Assembly: GCF_002119665.1 (NCBI RefSeq) | Contig: NZ_CP021111.1 | Span: 4,960,001-5,024,000, forward strand | Length of the DNA: 64,000 bases | Direction of reading: 5' to 3' | From: Bordetella genomosp. 13 | Lineage (GTDB): Bacteria; Pseudomonadota; Gammaproteobacteria; Burkholderiales; Burkholderiaceae_B | Shown: one piece after another, positions 8,598 to 18,294 of the stretch | Numbering within the stretch: the first letter of the stretch is position 1 | How the letters are laid out: each line of letters begins with the position of its first letter | Translations under genes and position numbers: made by a program | The notes under the pieces: generated by a model | What the model saw: only the letters and a program-made list of their open reading frames with translations | What the model was told of the DNA's origin: nothing | Databases searched by the model: none

Positions 8598-9542
8598 ATG
8601 GAAATGTCCCAGCCCGCCGCTTCCGCTCTGCCCACCCTGCCCCTGTCGCCCGCCCATGTGAACCGCCAGTTTGCCCGCCGGGGCGATCTGTCCGACGCAC
8701 AGTTTCTCTACGGCGAGATCGCCCGCCGCATGCTGGGACGCTTGCAGTACATCCGCCTGCAGCCCGCGCAGATGCTGGATGCGGGCTGTGGCGCGGGCGA
8801 CAACCTGCCCCTGCTGCGCGAGCGCTATCCGCAAGCCGCCTACATCGGGCTGGATGCCTGTGAACCGCTGCTGGCGCATGCGCGGCGCCGGTATGCGCCC
8901 TCGGGCGTAGGCGCGTGGCTGGGCAGGCTGACGCGCTCTAACAAGCCCGAGACGCGCTACGTGCAGGCCGATCTGGCCGACTCCGGCCTGCCGCCGGAGT
9001 CGCTCGACCTGGTCTGGTCGAACCTGGCGCTGCACTGGCATCCCGCGCCGCACGCCGTGCTGGCCGAATGGCGCCGCGTTCTACGAGTGGGCGGGCTGGC
9101 GATGTTCTCGTGCCTGGGACCGGGCACGCTGCGCGAGCTGCGCCAGGCATTGGCCGACGCCGGCCTGCAGACCGCCACGCCGGGCTTCGTCGACATGCAC
9201 GACTTCGGCGACCTGCTGGTGGAGAACGGCTTCACCGATCCCGTGATGGACCAGGAGACACTGACGCTGACATACGAAACGCCCCAGCGGCTGCTGGAAG
9301 ACGTGCGGGCATTGGGCGGCAACCCCGCCCTGGGCCGGCGCGCGGGCCTGACGGGCCGCGCGTGGCGCGACCGTCTGTGCGAGGCCTTGGCGGCCCAGCG
9401 CGGCGACGACGGGCGCATCGCGTTGTCTATTGAAGTGGCCTACGGCCACGCGTGGCGCGCCGCCATGCACCGCACGGTGCCCGGAGAAACACGGCTGTCG
9501 GTCAGCGCGATCGGCGGACGGCGCGGCCAGGCCGCGCCCTGA
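8598..9542 (+). CDS. BioC-like SAM-dependent methyltransferase
   Basis: The 314-residue product starts at ATG 8598 (ATG 8604 is equally possible; no strong ribosome site is visible). The SAM-binding motif I is MLDAGCGAGDNLPLL, followed by LDLVWSNLALHWH and VLRVGGLAMFSCLGPGTLREL, which matches BioC, the malonyl-ACP O-methyltransferase of biotin synthesis. SRQFARRGDL-like text near the N terminus (VNRQFARRGDLSDAQFLY) is also BioC-like. No other biotin genes are near, so I leave the symbol empty. ComF next to a BioC-like gene is common in betaproteobacteria. Confidence 0.8.
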   Translation: MEMSQPAASALPTLPLSPAHVNRQFARRGDLSDAQFLYGEIARRMLGRLQYIRLQPAQMLDAGCGAGDNLPLLRERYPQAAYIGLDACEPLLAHARRRYAPSGVGAWLGRLTRSNKPETRYVQADLADSGLPPESLDLVWSNLALHWHPAPHAVLAEWRRVLRVGGLAMFSCLGPGTLRELRQALADAGLQTATPGFVDMHDFGDLLVENGFTDPVMDQETLTLTYETPQRLLEDVRALGGNPALGRRAGLTGRAWRDRLCEALAAQRGDDGRIALSIEVAYGHAWRAAMHRTVPGETRLSVSAIGGRRGQAAP

Positions 9543-9555
9543 CCCGCCGCCGCGG

Positions 9556-10806
9556 TCAGTGCAACCGGTCCTGCCAGTTGCGCGAACCGACCCCGTCGGG
9601 CGCGGCCAGCGCCTGCACATCGTGCGCCACTGGCTCGGACGTGGCGCGGATGCGGCGGCGCGGCGGGGCTGCCTGGTCCACCTGTACGCCGTCGCGCCCA
9701 TGGCGCCAGGCGCGCGTCATGGTCTCGACCATAAGCGGCAGTTCGCGCACGCGGTGGAACTGGCTGCGCATCCAGCGGGCGTCGTTGCCTCCGCGTTGCA
9801 CCTCGTCGCGCAGCGCGGCCAGCATGTCGGCGGTGCCCAGTTCTTCGGCGACGGGCATCAGCCGCTGCAGCAGCGCCCGCAGGTGGTCGTTCAGGCGCAT
9901 GCGCTCGCCCTGCGGCGTGACGTAGCTGCCATGCAGGCCGAAGCGGCACGCCTGGAAGTGGTTGCTACGATAGGCCAGCCACGCATTTGCGCCGGGCGCC
10001 GGGTCGCGCGCCACCAGTACCGCCAGGGCCTGCGCGAAGGCGGCCAGCTGGCACGCGCGCTCGATGGTGAGCGGCGTGTCGCACACGCGGATCTCGACGG
10101 TGCCGAATTCGGGCTTGGGACGGATGTCCCAGTACAGATCCTTGACGCTCTCGGCCAGGCCGGTGGCGCGCAGCTGCGCCAGGTGGGCCTCGAAGCGATA
10201 CCAGTCCACCACGTCGGGCGGTATGTGGCCCGACAGGGGGAAGCTGTTGACGGCGTTGAGGCGGCAGCACGAGTAGAGCGTATCGACCCCTTCGCAATAC
10301 GGCGATGAGGCCGACAGGGCGATGAAGTGCGGCACGTACGGCGACAGGCCGTGGGTCATGCGGATGGCCTCGTCGCCCGAGCGCACGCCCAGATGGATGT
10401 GCTGGCCGAACACCGTGAACTGGCGCGCCAGATAGCCGTACATCTCGGCCAGGTACTGGAAGCGCGGGCTATCGTGGATGGCGCGATCCTGCCAACGCAT
10501 GAAGGGATGGGAGCCCCCGCCGGACACCAGCACGCCGACCGCGTCCGCGGCCTCGCACAGTGTGTCGCGCATTTCGCGCATCTCGGCCTGCAGGCCCATG
10601 GGGTGCTCGTGCACCGAGGAATTCAGCTCGATCATCGAGCGGGTGATTTCGGGTTTGACCCGATCGGCGATGGGATGGTTGGACAATTGCGCCAGCAATT
10701 CGTCGGACGCGGCGGCCAGGTCGAAAGTGCCCGGGTGAATCAACTGCAATTCGAGTTCGATGCCCAGGGTATTGGGGGCTGACGAGGTGAACGGAATCTG
10801 GTCCAT
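9556..10806 (-). CDS. YbdK-type carboxylate-amine ligase (glutamate-cysteine ligase 2 family)
   Basis: The start ATG at 10806 has AAAGGAG seven bases upstream. The 416-residue product has [29 protein letters not shown] and [19 protein letters not shown], the family's substrate and ATP motifs. Members show weak gamma-glutamylcysteine ligase activity in E. coli, but the natural reaction is not settled. It converges with the methyltransferase gene, leaving 13 bases between stops. Confidence 0.9.
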   Translation of the reverse strand: MDQIPFTSSAPNTLGIELELQLIHPGTFDLAAASDELLAQLSNHPIADRVKPEITRSMIELNSSVHEHPMGLQAEMREMRDTLCEAADAVGVLVSGGGSHPFMRWQDRAIHDSPRFQYLAEMYGYLARQFTVFGQHIHLGVRSGDEAIRMTHGLSPYVPHFIALSASSPYCEGVDTLYSCCRLNAVNSFPLSGHIPPDVVDWYRFEAHLAQLRATGLAESVKDLYWDIRPKPEFGTVEIRVCDTPLTIERACQLAAFAQALAVLVARDPAPGANAWLAYRSNHFQACRFGLHGSYVTPQGERMRLNDHLRALLQRLMPVAEELGTADMLAALRDEVQRGGNDARWMRSQFHRVRELPLMVETMTRAWRHGRDGVQVDQAAPPRRRIRATSEPVAHDVQALAAPDGVGSRNWQDRLH

Positions 10807-11106
10807 CTCCGGCTCCTTTGGGGTTGTGCTGCATTGGCGCCACCGGCGGGAGTCCCAAAAAAGGCGGGAGCCGTAGGCGTCGAAAACTTGTGGAGCCATG
10901 ATAGCCGCTGTTATATGGCAGAACGCGGAAGAATCGTGACAATTATGCGCAACACCGCCGAACGTGACGGTATTTCGCGCTCATCTGGAAAGCAAACGCT
11001 TACAGCCCAATAATGGCGCGGCTTGACGCCGCATGACCCGAAAAAAGCTCGCCCGGACAAGGCATCCGGGCATGGGCGGGAAAACGATAATCCGGGTTTA
11101 CACCGA
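10807..11106. other. 300-base gap upstream of the YbdK gene
   Basis: This is the upstream region of the YbdK-type gene and the downstream region of the MocA-like gene, both on the minus strand. The only clear element is the terminator at 11041-11071. I see no convincing gene here. Confidence 0.6.
11041..11071 (-). terminator. rho-independent terminator of the MocA-like gene
   Basis: Read on the minus strand, a perfect 7-bp stem (GCCCGGA/TCCGGGC, 7-base loop) is followed after four bases by six T residues. It lies 36 bases beyond the stop codon of the MocA-like gene. Confidence 0.75.
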
Positions 11107-11736
11107 TCAGTCGGGGCTTCGGCGGCCGTTCGGCGAGGTCCTTGCCGCTGCGAGGTCGGCGGGCACGTCGACGTCGGCCAACACCCCGGGATCGTCCACC
11201 GGCAACGCGTGCACGCCTTGCCGGCGCAACAGGATCCGCGCGCCCTCGTCGCCCTCCAGCCCGGCCAGTTCGGGCCACAACTCGGCAGCGAAGGCGACGG
11301 GATGGCCGCGCTGCCCTTCATACACGGGCGCCGCGATGCGATGCCCGCGGCTGTGGAGGGCGACGTGCGCCACCGTGGCGGAGCGCAGCCACGGCATATC
11401 GGCAAGCGCCACCAGGCAGTGGCGTGAAGATGGTGTGTCCCGCATCAGCGCGATGGCCGCGGCGGCCAGACTGCCGCCCATGCCCTGCCTGGCCTGGACG
11501 GCGGGGACGACGCGACATCCCTCCGCCGAAAGCAGGGCGGCCAAAGCAGTGCTTTCGGGCCGCACCACGGCCAGCGCCTGCGGCAGCGCTTCGAGCATGG
11601 CCTGCGCTGCGGCGACCGCAACGGGCCTGCCATCAGGCAGCCGCGCCAGCAGCTTGTCGGCGCCCGGCGACTCGGCCGCATAACGGCTGCCGTAGCCGCC
11701 GGCCAGCAGAATCCCTATGCAGCCGTCCATCGTCAT
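11107..11736 (-). CDS. MocA/MobA-like nucleotidyltransferase
   Basis: The 209-residue product begins MTMDGCIGILLAGGYGSRY, the LAGG-x-S-R nucleotide-binding motif of the MobA/MocA group, followed by GADKLLARLPDG and VALADMPWL (metal-binding Asp). Relatives attach CMP or GMP to molybdopterin. The ATG at 11736 is chosen over 11730 because GGGAG is correctly spaced from it. No other molybdenum cofactor genes are in the window, so the substrate is not certain. Confidence 0.8.
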   Translation of the reverse strand: MTMDGCIGILLAGGYGSRYAAESPGADKLLARLPDGRPVAVAAAQAMLEALPQALAVVRPESTALAALLSAEGCRVVPAVQARQGMGGSLAAAAIALMRDTPSSRHCLVALADMPWLRSATVAHVALHSRGHRIAAPVYEGQRGHPVAFAAELWPELAGLEGDEGARILLRRQGVHALPVDDPGVLADVDVPADLAAARTSPNGRRSPD

Positions 11737-11792
11737 GTGCGCTCCCGTGCAGGCATCCAGTGTATGAGGCGGCCCGCGGCCAAGATTACTTG

Positions 11793-13262
11793 CTACTTGC
11801 GCCAGAACATCGGCGTGAACAGCACCAGCACCGTCAGGAATTCGAGCCGGCCGATCAGCATGGCGAACGTGCACACCCAGGTCTGGAAGTCGGTCAGCGA
11901 TCCGAAGCTGCCCATCGGGCCCAACGCGCCCAGGCCCGGCCCCGTGTTGTTGATCATGGCAAGCACGGCAGAGAACGCGAGCAGCGGCTCCAGGCCGGAC
12001 AGCAACAGCAGGCTGGTCAGCACGCCCAACGACATGCCGTAGACCAGCATGAAGGCCAGCACCGACGACATGACGCGGGGGTCGACTACCCGCCCGCCGA
12101 TGCGCACCGGGCTGACGGCGTGCGGATGCAGCATGGTGACGAGTTCGTTGCGCGCCTGCTTCATCAGCAGTATGGCCCGCACCATCTTGATGCCGCCGCC
12201 GGTGGAGCCGGCGGACGTGGCCACCGCCGACAGCAGCAGCATGGTAAGCGGCGCGAACAGCGGCCAGGTGGTGTAGTCGACGTTGGCATAGCCGGTGGTG
12301 GTGGCCACCGAAATGGTGTTGAACATGCCGTAGCGCAGCGCCAGCAACGGATCGGTGTAAACGCCCTTGGCATACAGGTAGGCCGAGATCGCCAGGCCCG
12401 CCCCCAGCACCAGCCCGAGATAAGGCAGGGTCTGCGGACACACCAGATAGGCGCGCCCGCTGCGCTGGCGCAGCGCGGTGAAGTGCGTGGCGAAGTTGAT
12501 GCCCGACAACAGCATGAACACCATGGCCACCAGTTCGACCGGCAAGGAGTCGAAGTGCGCGAAGCCTTCGTCCCACGTGGAAAAGCCCCCCAGGCCCATG
12601 GTGGTGGCCATGTGGCACCACGCCTCGAACCAGGGCAGGCCCACCGCGCGATAGGCCAGCAGGCACAGCACCGAAAAGCCGAAATACACCAAGTACAGCG
12701 CCTTTGCCGTGCTGGCGATGCGCGGCGTGAGCCGTTCGTCCTTCATCGGACCCGGCGTCTCGGCCCGCACCACCTGATGTCCGCCCACGCCCAGCAGCGG
12801 CAGGATGGCAACGGCCAGCACCAGGATGCCCATGCCGCCGATCCAGACCAGCGTGGCGCGCCACAGGTTGATCGAGGCCGGCAGATGCTCCAGTCCGGAA
12901 AGGACGGTGGCGCCGGTGGAAGTCAGTCCCGACATGGCCTCGAAATAGGCGTCGGTGAACGACAGGGGCATGCCGGCTTCGTGGTAGTACAGCAGCAGCG
13001 GAATGGCGGCCAGCAACGGCAGACCTGACCACACGATGGCGACCAGCAGGAAGCCGTCGCGGGCGTGCAGCTCGCTGCGCGCGTGGTGCGTGATCAGCCA
13101 CAGCGCCCCGCCGATGCCCAGCGCCAGCAGGAAGCCGCGCGCGAAGGCGCTGAGTCCCTGGTCGCCGCCGAAGAATGCCACGCCCAATGGGATGAGCATC
13201 GTCAGCGCGAACACCAGCATGGTGAGGCTGAGGACATGGAAAGTGGCCAGCAGCCGTTTCAT
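11793..13262 (-). CDS. trkH: Trk-type potassium uptake membrane protein
   Basis: The 489-residue product is a polytopic membrane protein with four pore-loop repeats whose filter glycines are visible: GLTSTGATVL, GLGGFSTWDEGF, TTTGYANVDY and NNTGPGLGALG. TrkH forms the potassium path and needs the cytoplasmic TrkA ring for gating. The gene follows trkA on the same strand with a 48-base gap, so the two subunits are probably made together. Confidence 0.95.
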   Translation of the reverse strand: MKRLLATFHVLSLTMLVFALTMLIPLGVAFFGGDQGLSAFARGFLLALGIGGALWLITHHARSELHARDGFLLVAIVWSGLPLLAAIPLLLYYHEAGMPLSFTDAYFEAMSGLTSTGATVLSGLEHLPASINLWRATLVWIGGMGILVLAVAILPLLGVGGHQVVRAETPGPMKDERLTPRIASTAKALYLVYFGFSVLCLLAYRAVGLPWFEAWCHMATTMGLGGFSTWDEGFAHFDSLPVELVAMVFMLLSGINFATHFTALRQRSGRAYLVCPQTLPYLGLVLGAGLAISAYLYAKGVYTDPLLALRYGMFNTISVATTTGYANVDYTTWPLFAPLTMLLLSAVATSAGSTGGGIKMVRAILLMKQARNELVTMLHPHAVSPVRIGGRVVDPRVMSSVLAFMLVYGMSLGVLTSLLLLSGLEPLLAFSAVLAMINNTGPGLGALGPMGSFGSLTDFQTWVCTFAMLIGRLEFLTVLVLFTPMFWRK

Positions 13263-13310
13263 GCCGGAAACCCCGCGAGGACGAAGGACGACATGGGGCG
13301 CGCTCTAGCC

Positions 13311-14690
13311 TTAGAAAAACGACGCGGAAACCTGAAACAGCTTCTCGACGCGCGGCATCTGCTGACGAGACGGCACGAACACCACGACGTGGTCGTCGGA
13401 TTCGATGATGGTGTCGTCGTCGGGCAGCAGTATCTCGTCGCCGCGCACCAGCGCGCCGATGCTGGCGCCCTTGGGCAGCCGCAGTTCGCCCACCGCGCGG
13501 CCGACCACGCGCGAGGTGGAGCGATCGCCGTGCGCCACGGCCTCGAGCGCTTCGGCCACGCCCTGGCGCAGCCGGTGCACGCCCACCACGTCGCCGCGCC
13601 GCACGTGGCGCAGCAGCTCGCTCATGGTGGCCTGCGAAGGCGATACCGCGATGTCGATATGGCTGCCCTGCATCAGCTCGCCATAGGCCTGCCGGTTGAT
13701 CAGGGCGATGACCTTGCGCGCGCCCAGGCGCTTGGCCAGCAGCGAGGACATGATGTTGTCCTCGTCGTCGCTGGTCAGCGCCAGGAAGGTGTCCATGTCA
13801 TCGATGTTCTCGCGCTCGAGCAGCGCCTCGTCGGTGCCGTTGCCGTGCAGCACCAGCACGTTGTGGGGCAGCTGGGCGGCCAGGTACATGCAGCGCTTCT
13901 CGTCGCGTTCGACGATGCGCACGCTGTAGTTCTCGTCGGCCAGCTGACGCGCCAGGCGCAGGCCGATGTTGCCGCCGCCGGCGATCATGACGCGCCGCAC
14001 GCTCTTCTCGGCCATGCGCAGCTGGCGCACGGCGCGGCGCGCATGGCGCGTGTCCACCACCAGCACGACCTCGTCGCCGGGCGCCACCACGGTGCCGCTG
14101 CCGGCGTGCAGCGGTCGTCCGCCGCGCAGCACGTCCACCACGCGCGCGGCCACGTCGGGCCATACCTCGCGCAGCTCGTCGACGGACCGGTTCGCCATCG
14201 GGCTGCCGTGCCCGATGCGCACGGTGACCACGCTGACGCGGCCCTCGGCGAACTCGACGACCTGCAGCGCCTCGGGGAATTCGATGAGGCTGTGCAGATA
14301 GGTGGTGACGCTGCGCTCGGGGCTGATCAGGGCGTCGATGCAGAAACCTGCCTCTCCCATCAGCTCGGGATGGTCCGCGAACTCGGGCATGCGGATGCGG
14401 GCGATGCGGCGCGGCACGTTGAACAGCTGGCGCGCCATCTTGCAGGCCACCATGTTGGCCGCGTCGGAGGCCGAACAGGCGATGAAGAGATCGGTGTCGG
14501 CCGCGCCCGCGGCCTCGAGCACCGACACCTGGGTGCCGTCGCCCTGCAGGCCGCGCAGGTCATAGCGTTCTTGCAGATAGCGCAACTGGGCGGGATCGCA
14601 ATCGATCACCGTGATGTCGTTCTGTTCCGACACCAGGTTCTCGGCCACGCTGGTACCCACGCGGCCGGCGCCCATGATGAGGATCTTCAT
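13311..14690 (-). CDS. trkA: Trk potassium system NAD-binding subunit
   Basis: The 459-residue product holds two RCK units, each a Rossmann domain followed by a C-terminal TrkA-C lobe. The first nucleotide motif is MKILIMGAGRVGTSVAENL and the second IAGGGNIGLRLARQL. It regulates TrkH by binding NAD(H) or ATP/ADP. The ATG overlaps the stop of the upstream response-regulator gene by four bases (ATGA), which suggests translational coupling of the two-component pair with potassium uptake. Confidence 0.95.
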   Translation of the reverse strand: MKILIMGAGRVGTSVAENLVSEQNDITVIDCDPAQLRYLQERYDLRGLQGDGTQVSVLEAAGAADTDLFIACSASDAANMVACKMARQLFNVPRRIARIRMPEFADHPELMGEAGFCIDALISPERSVTTYLHSLIEFPEALQVVEFAEGRVSVVTVRIGHGSPMANRSVDELREVWPDVAARVVDVLRGGRPLHAGSGTVVAPGDEVVLVVDTRHARRAVRQLRMAEKSVRRVMIAGGGNIGLRLARQLADENYSVRIVERDEKRCMYLAAQLPHNVLVLHGNGTDEALLERENIDDMDTFLALTSDDEDNIMSSLLAKRLGARKVIALINRQAYGELMQGSHIDIAVSPSQATMSELLRHVRRGDVVGVHRLRQGVAEALEAVAHGDRSTSRVVGRAVGELRLPKGASIGALVRGDEILLPDDDTIIESDDHVVVFVPSRQQMPRVEKLFQVSASFF

Positions 14691-15370
14691 GTACTGCGCT
14701 TGCGTGCGGACTCGATGCCGAGTTGCTTGAGTTTGCGGTACAGGTGAGTGCGCTCGAGCCCAGTGCGCTCGGACACACGGGTCATGCTGTGGTTCTCGCG
14801 GACGAGGTGGTATTCGAAATAGATGCGTTCGAAGGCATCGCGCGCCTCGCGCAGCGGCTGGTCGAGCGAGATGTTGCCCAGCTGGCCGTTGGACGCGGCC
14901 GGAGCGTCGGTTGCCAGCGCGGCGGGCGGCGGCGCGTCGAGCTCGTCTTCGAGGGGCACGGCGGCGGGCTGGACCTGGCTGACGATGGGGCCCGGGTGCG
15001 GAGCGCGGCCTCGGGCCAGGCCCGCGGCGATGGTCTTCAGCAGGCGCTGCAGCGTGATGGGCTTTTCGAGGAAGTCCATGGCGCCGATGCGCGTGGCCTC
15101 GACCGCGGTGTCGATGGTGGCATGGCCGCTCATCATGATGACGGGCATGTCGAGCAGGCCCTGCGATGCCCACTCTTTGAGCAGGCTGACGCCGTCGGTG
15201 TCCGGCATCCAGATGTCGAGCAACACCAGGTCGGGGCGCGTGCGCAGCCGCGCAGAACGCGCCTGCGCCGCATTTTCCGCCAACTCGACCGTATGCCCTT
15301 CGTCGTAAAGGATCTCGGAAAGGAGTTCGCGTATGCCTACTTCGTCGTCGACCACCAGGATTCTGGCCAT
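14687..15370 (-). CDS. NtrX-like response regulator lacking the AAA+ domain
   Basis: The 227-residue product has a receiver domain (about 1-115; acidic pair VVDDE, phosphoacceptor in LVLLDIWMPDTDG, lysine in FLEKP), a linker rich in Ala/Pro, and a C-terminal Fis-type helix-turn-helix (about 180-227; TGLERTHLYRKLKQLGI). Classic NtrX has a sigma-54-activating AAA+ module between these parts. It is absent here, so it should act without opening sigma-54 promoters. It sits between its kinase (11 bases upstream) and trkA (4-base overlap). Confidence 0.9.
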   Translation of the reverse strand: MARILVVDDEVGIRELLSEILYDEGHTVELAENAAQARSARLRTRPDLVLLDIWMPDTDGVSLLKEWASQGLLDMPVIMMSGHATIDTAVEATRIGAMDFLEKPITLQRLLKTIAAGLARGRAPHPGPIVSQVQPAAVPLEDELDAPPPAALATDAPAASNGQLGNISLDQPLREARDAFERIYFEYHLVRENHSMTRVSERTGLERTHLYRKLKQLGIESARKRST

Positions 15371-15381
15371 ATACCTCTCAC

Positions 15382-17670
15382 CTATTGCGTAGCCGCATTA
15401 TCCTTTTCTTGCCGTGTCGCGTCCATAATAGTATCGGCATGCGGCGCCAGGCGCGTCAACAGGATGGAGATGCGAGCCCCGCCTTCCTTGCGGTTTGCAA
15501 GATCGATGCGGCCACCATGTTCATCCACGATCTTGCGCACGATGGCCAATCCTAACCCAGTTCCATGGGCCTTGGTCGTAACGTAAGGTTCGAAGGCCCG
15601 TTGCGCCACCTGCGGCGCGAAGCCAGGGCCCGTGTCCGCGACGATGAAACGCACCGCGCACTGCTGCGATCCATCGGGCTGAGCGCTTTGCACCAGTTGC
15701 GTCGTGACGCGCACCACGCCTGCATCGCCCTGCTCTGCCACGGCATCGCGCGCATTGGTCAACAAGTTGTGAATGACCTGGCGCAACTGCGTCGGGTCGC
15801 CCTCGATCTCGGGCAGGTCCGGCGCGAGCTGCACGTCGAGGTTCAGCGGCCGCGGCCCGCCGCCCGCCTCGCCCCAGCCGTACAGGGCCAGCACATCGGC
15901 CACCAGCGTGTTGAAGTCCACGCGCTGCATGACGGCGGGCGGCGTGCGCGCATACTCGCGAAAGTCGTCGACCATCTGCTTCAGCGACCCGACCTGGTTC
16001 ACGATGGTGTTGGTGGCGCGTACCAGCATCTGGGCATCGGCGGGCGCGAGCCGGTCGGCCAGCTTCATGGCCAGGCGCTCTGCCGACAGCTGGATCGGCG
16101 TGAGCGGGTTCTTGATCTCGTGCGCCAGGCGGCGCGCCACCTCGCCCCAGGCCACGGTGCGGTTGGCCGAGATCACTTCGGTGATGTCGTCGAACACGAC
16201 CATGTAGCCGTTGCCGCGCCCATCCACACGCAGATGCGTGCCGCGCGCCAGCAGCGCGACCGGCTCGCCGTCGCCGGGCTTCACCTCGAACTGCTGCTGC
16301 CAATGCGTGCGCTCGGATCCCACCGCCGCATGCGCGGCGAAGGCCTGGCGGATGATCTGCGCGAACTCGAGCATGCCGTCCACGGTCTCGAGCGGGCGGC
16401 CGATGACCGAGCGCAGGTCCGCCTGCAGTATGGTCTGCGCGCCCTGGTTCACGGTGGTCACGCGAAACCCCTCGTCGAACACCAGCACGCCCGACGACAG
16501 GTTGGCCATCACGCTTTCCAGGTAGACGTTGGAGCGCTCCAGCTGCCGTCGGTTGCTCTCGACCATCTGCCGGGCCTCGTCGAGCTGGCGCGTCATGGCG
16601 TTGAACGAGCGCGTCAGCTGGCCCACCTCGTCGCGCTCGGGCGGCTCGGGCAGCGGGCGATAGTCGCCCACGCCCACGGCCTGGGTGCCCGCGGCCAGCC
16701 GCAGCAGCGGCCGCACCAGCCGCTTGGACAGCGACAGGGCGACCGCGATGGCGGTGAACACAGACAGCAGCAGAGCCAGCGTCAGCGTGATGCCGTAAAG
16801 CTTGCGCAGCCCCAGCCGCGACAAGGCCAGTTCCTGGTAATCTCGAAAGCCCTGCTGCACGCGGTTGGCGTTGTGCGCGATCTGCTCGGGCACGGGCTGC
16901 ACAAGCTGCAGCCAGCGAGGCTCGGCGGCGGCGCCCAGGATACCGTCCACGCGCATCGGCGCCGCCAGCGGCACCACTACGCGCAGGTGCAGGCCGGGAT
17001 CGGAATCGGGTCCCACCGGGTCGTCCGCCTCGGCGGCGGCGTAGTTGCGCGCCATGCGCAGCTGATTCAGCACATTGGACGGCGGCATGGCCGGCAGCAG
17101 CTGGCCGTACTGGTTGGTGGAGAACGCGAGCTGGCGTCCGCTGCCGGAGAAGACCATGGCCTCCTGCACGCCGTTGGTTTCGCGCAGGCGCGTCAGGGTA
17201 AGCGGGATCTCGCTGTCGCTGAGGTTGTTGAGTTCGGCCGCCATGCCGCGGGCCCGCGCGTCCAGGTCGGCCAGCAGGGAATCGAGCGCGGCGCGGCCCA
17301 GGTTCAGGCCCGATTCCAGCGCGCTGTCGACCCGCACGTTGAACCAGGATTCGATGGAGCGCGACATGAACTGCACCGACAGGGTGTAGATCAGCGCCCC
17401 CGGCACCACGCCGATCAGCGCGAACGCCAGCGCGAAACGCGCCGTGAGACGGGCGCCGAACTGGCGCCGCCGGATCTGCCGCGCCAGGCGCACCGTGAGC
17501 GCCGAGACCCATACGAACAGGGCGAACGCGAACACGCCGTTGAGCACCAGCAGCGTGTCGTAATAGCGCGCGAAGCGCGAGGCATTGCCGGTGGACCAGG
17601 CCAGCAGGCCCAGCAGCGCCAGGCCGCTGATCCCGCCCACCACCAGCGCGATGCGTAGAAAGAGTCTCAT
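15382..17670 (-). CDS. NtrY-like membrane sensor histidine kinase
   Basis: The 762-residue product starts at ATG 17670, which overlaps the preceding DUF4390 stop (ATGA). Domains in order: three N-terminal membrane segments within about 1-110, a periplasmic region, another membrane segment near 310, HAMP (LVRPLLRLAAGTQAVGVGDY), PAS, HisKA with the phosphohistidine RRLAHEIKNPLTPIQ, and HATPase with NLLTNARDAV, DTGPGFAP and GTGLGLAIVRKI. It should phosphorylate the adjacent regulator. The signal is unknown; NtrY relatives respond to nitrogen or redox state. Confidence 0.93.
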   Translation of the reverse strand: MRLFLRIALVVGGISGLALLGLLAWSTGNASRFARYYDTLLVLNGVFAFALFVWVSALTVRLARQIRRRQFGARLTARFALAFALIGVVPGALIYTLSVQFMSRSIESWFNVRVDSALESGLNLGRAALDSLLADLDARARGMAAELNNLSDSEIPLTLTRLRETNGVQEAMVFSGSGRQLAFSTNQYGQLLPAMPPSNVLNQLRMARNYAAAEADDPVGPDSDPGLHLRVVVPLAAPMRVDGILGAAAEPRWLQLVQPVPEQIAHNANRVQQGFRDYQELALSRLGLRKLYGITLTLALLLSVFTAIAVALSLSKRLVRPLLRLAAGTQAVGVGDYRPLPEPPERDEVGQLTRSFNAMTRQLDEARQMVESNRRQLERSNVYLESVMANLSSGVLVFDEGFRVTTVNQGAQTILQADLRSVIGRPLETVDGMLEFAQIIRQAFAAHAAVGSERTHWQQQFEVKPGDGEPVALLARGTHLRVDGRGNGYMVVFDDITEVISANRTVAWGEVARRLAHEIKNPLTPIQLSAERLAMKLADRLAPADAQMLVRATNTIVNQVGSLKQMVDDFREYARTPPAVMQRVDFNTLVADVLALYGWGEAGGGPRPLNLDVQLAPDLPEIEGDPTQLRQVIHNLLTNARDAVAEQGDAGVVRVTTQLVQSAQPDGSQQCAVRFIVADTGPGFAPQVAQRAFEPYVTTKAHGTGLGLAIVRKIVDEHGGRIDLANRKEGGARISILLTRLAPHADTIMDATRQEKDNAATQ

Positions 17671-18248
17671 GACGGATCGCGGGGGGACCGCGTCAGCGAG
17701 AAGGAAAAGCTGCTCCATGGCGTAGCCAGTTGCCAGGAGCTGCTGTTGAGCGCATTGACCTGAAAAGGCCTGGCCAGTTGCGAGGTGTCCAGCCGCACGC
17801 GCAACCTGCCACTATATTGCACGCCGGGCTCCAGCTGGGACGTGTCGATGACCTGCCAATGGCGGATGTTGCGCACCATGCCCATCGCCTCGTCCAGCGA
17901 CGACACCGGCAGGGACAATTCGTCGGCCCCGGCGCGCCACTGCCGGGTGAGAGCGTTGTAGACGATGCGCCAGGTCATGCTGGAATCGACCTCGGTGCGG
18001 TCGAACCAATACCACCGCGATCGGGTGATGACCACGTCGGCGGTGAAATACAGCGGCAGGCCGCGCTGTGCGGCGTCGCGCAGCGCGTCATTGAGATCGA
18101 AGCGCACGTCGGCGTCGATCTCGAGCTTGCCGTCGCGCACGATGGGGTCGATGCGCAGTACGTCGGGATCGGACGCGTGCGCCTGTCCCATGCCCAACGG
18201 CAACAGCAGGATCGCCAGCAACAGCACGGAAAACAGACGCGAGATCAT
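17667..18248 (-). CDS. DUF4390 exported protein
   Basis: The product begins with a textbook signal peptide when started at ATG 18248 (MISRLFSVLLLAILLLP, cut after AHA), giving 193 residues. An in-frame ATG at 18275 is an alternative. The mature part is beta-rich with RSRWYWFDRT and LPVSSLDEAMGMVRNI, as in the DUF4390 family that regularly precedes ntrY-like genes in betaproteobacteria. Function is not known; envelope location and the 4-base overlap with the kinase suggest a link to its sensing. Confidence 0.85.
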   Translation of the reverse strand: MISRLFSVLLLAILLLPLGMGQAHASDPDVLRIDPIVRDGKLEIDADVRFDLNDALRDAAQRGLPLYFTADVVITRSRWYWFDRTEVDSSMTWRIVYNALTRQWRAGADELSLPVSSLDEAMGMVRNIRHWQVIDTSQLEPGVQYSGRLRVRLDTSQLARPFQVNALNSSSWQLATPWSSFSFSLTRSPRDPS

Positions 18249-18294
18249 GGAACGGCAGCGTACGCGCGCTAACATGCCGCCTATTCTTGGCGAT

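Noticed and set aside
11142..13028. A 628-residue plus-strand frame opposite trkH
   Set aside because: It is Arg/Gln/His-rich antisense sequence over a clearly coding trkH and MocA-like gene.
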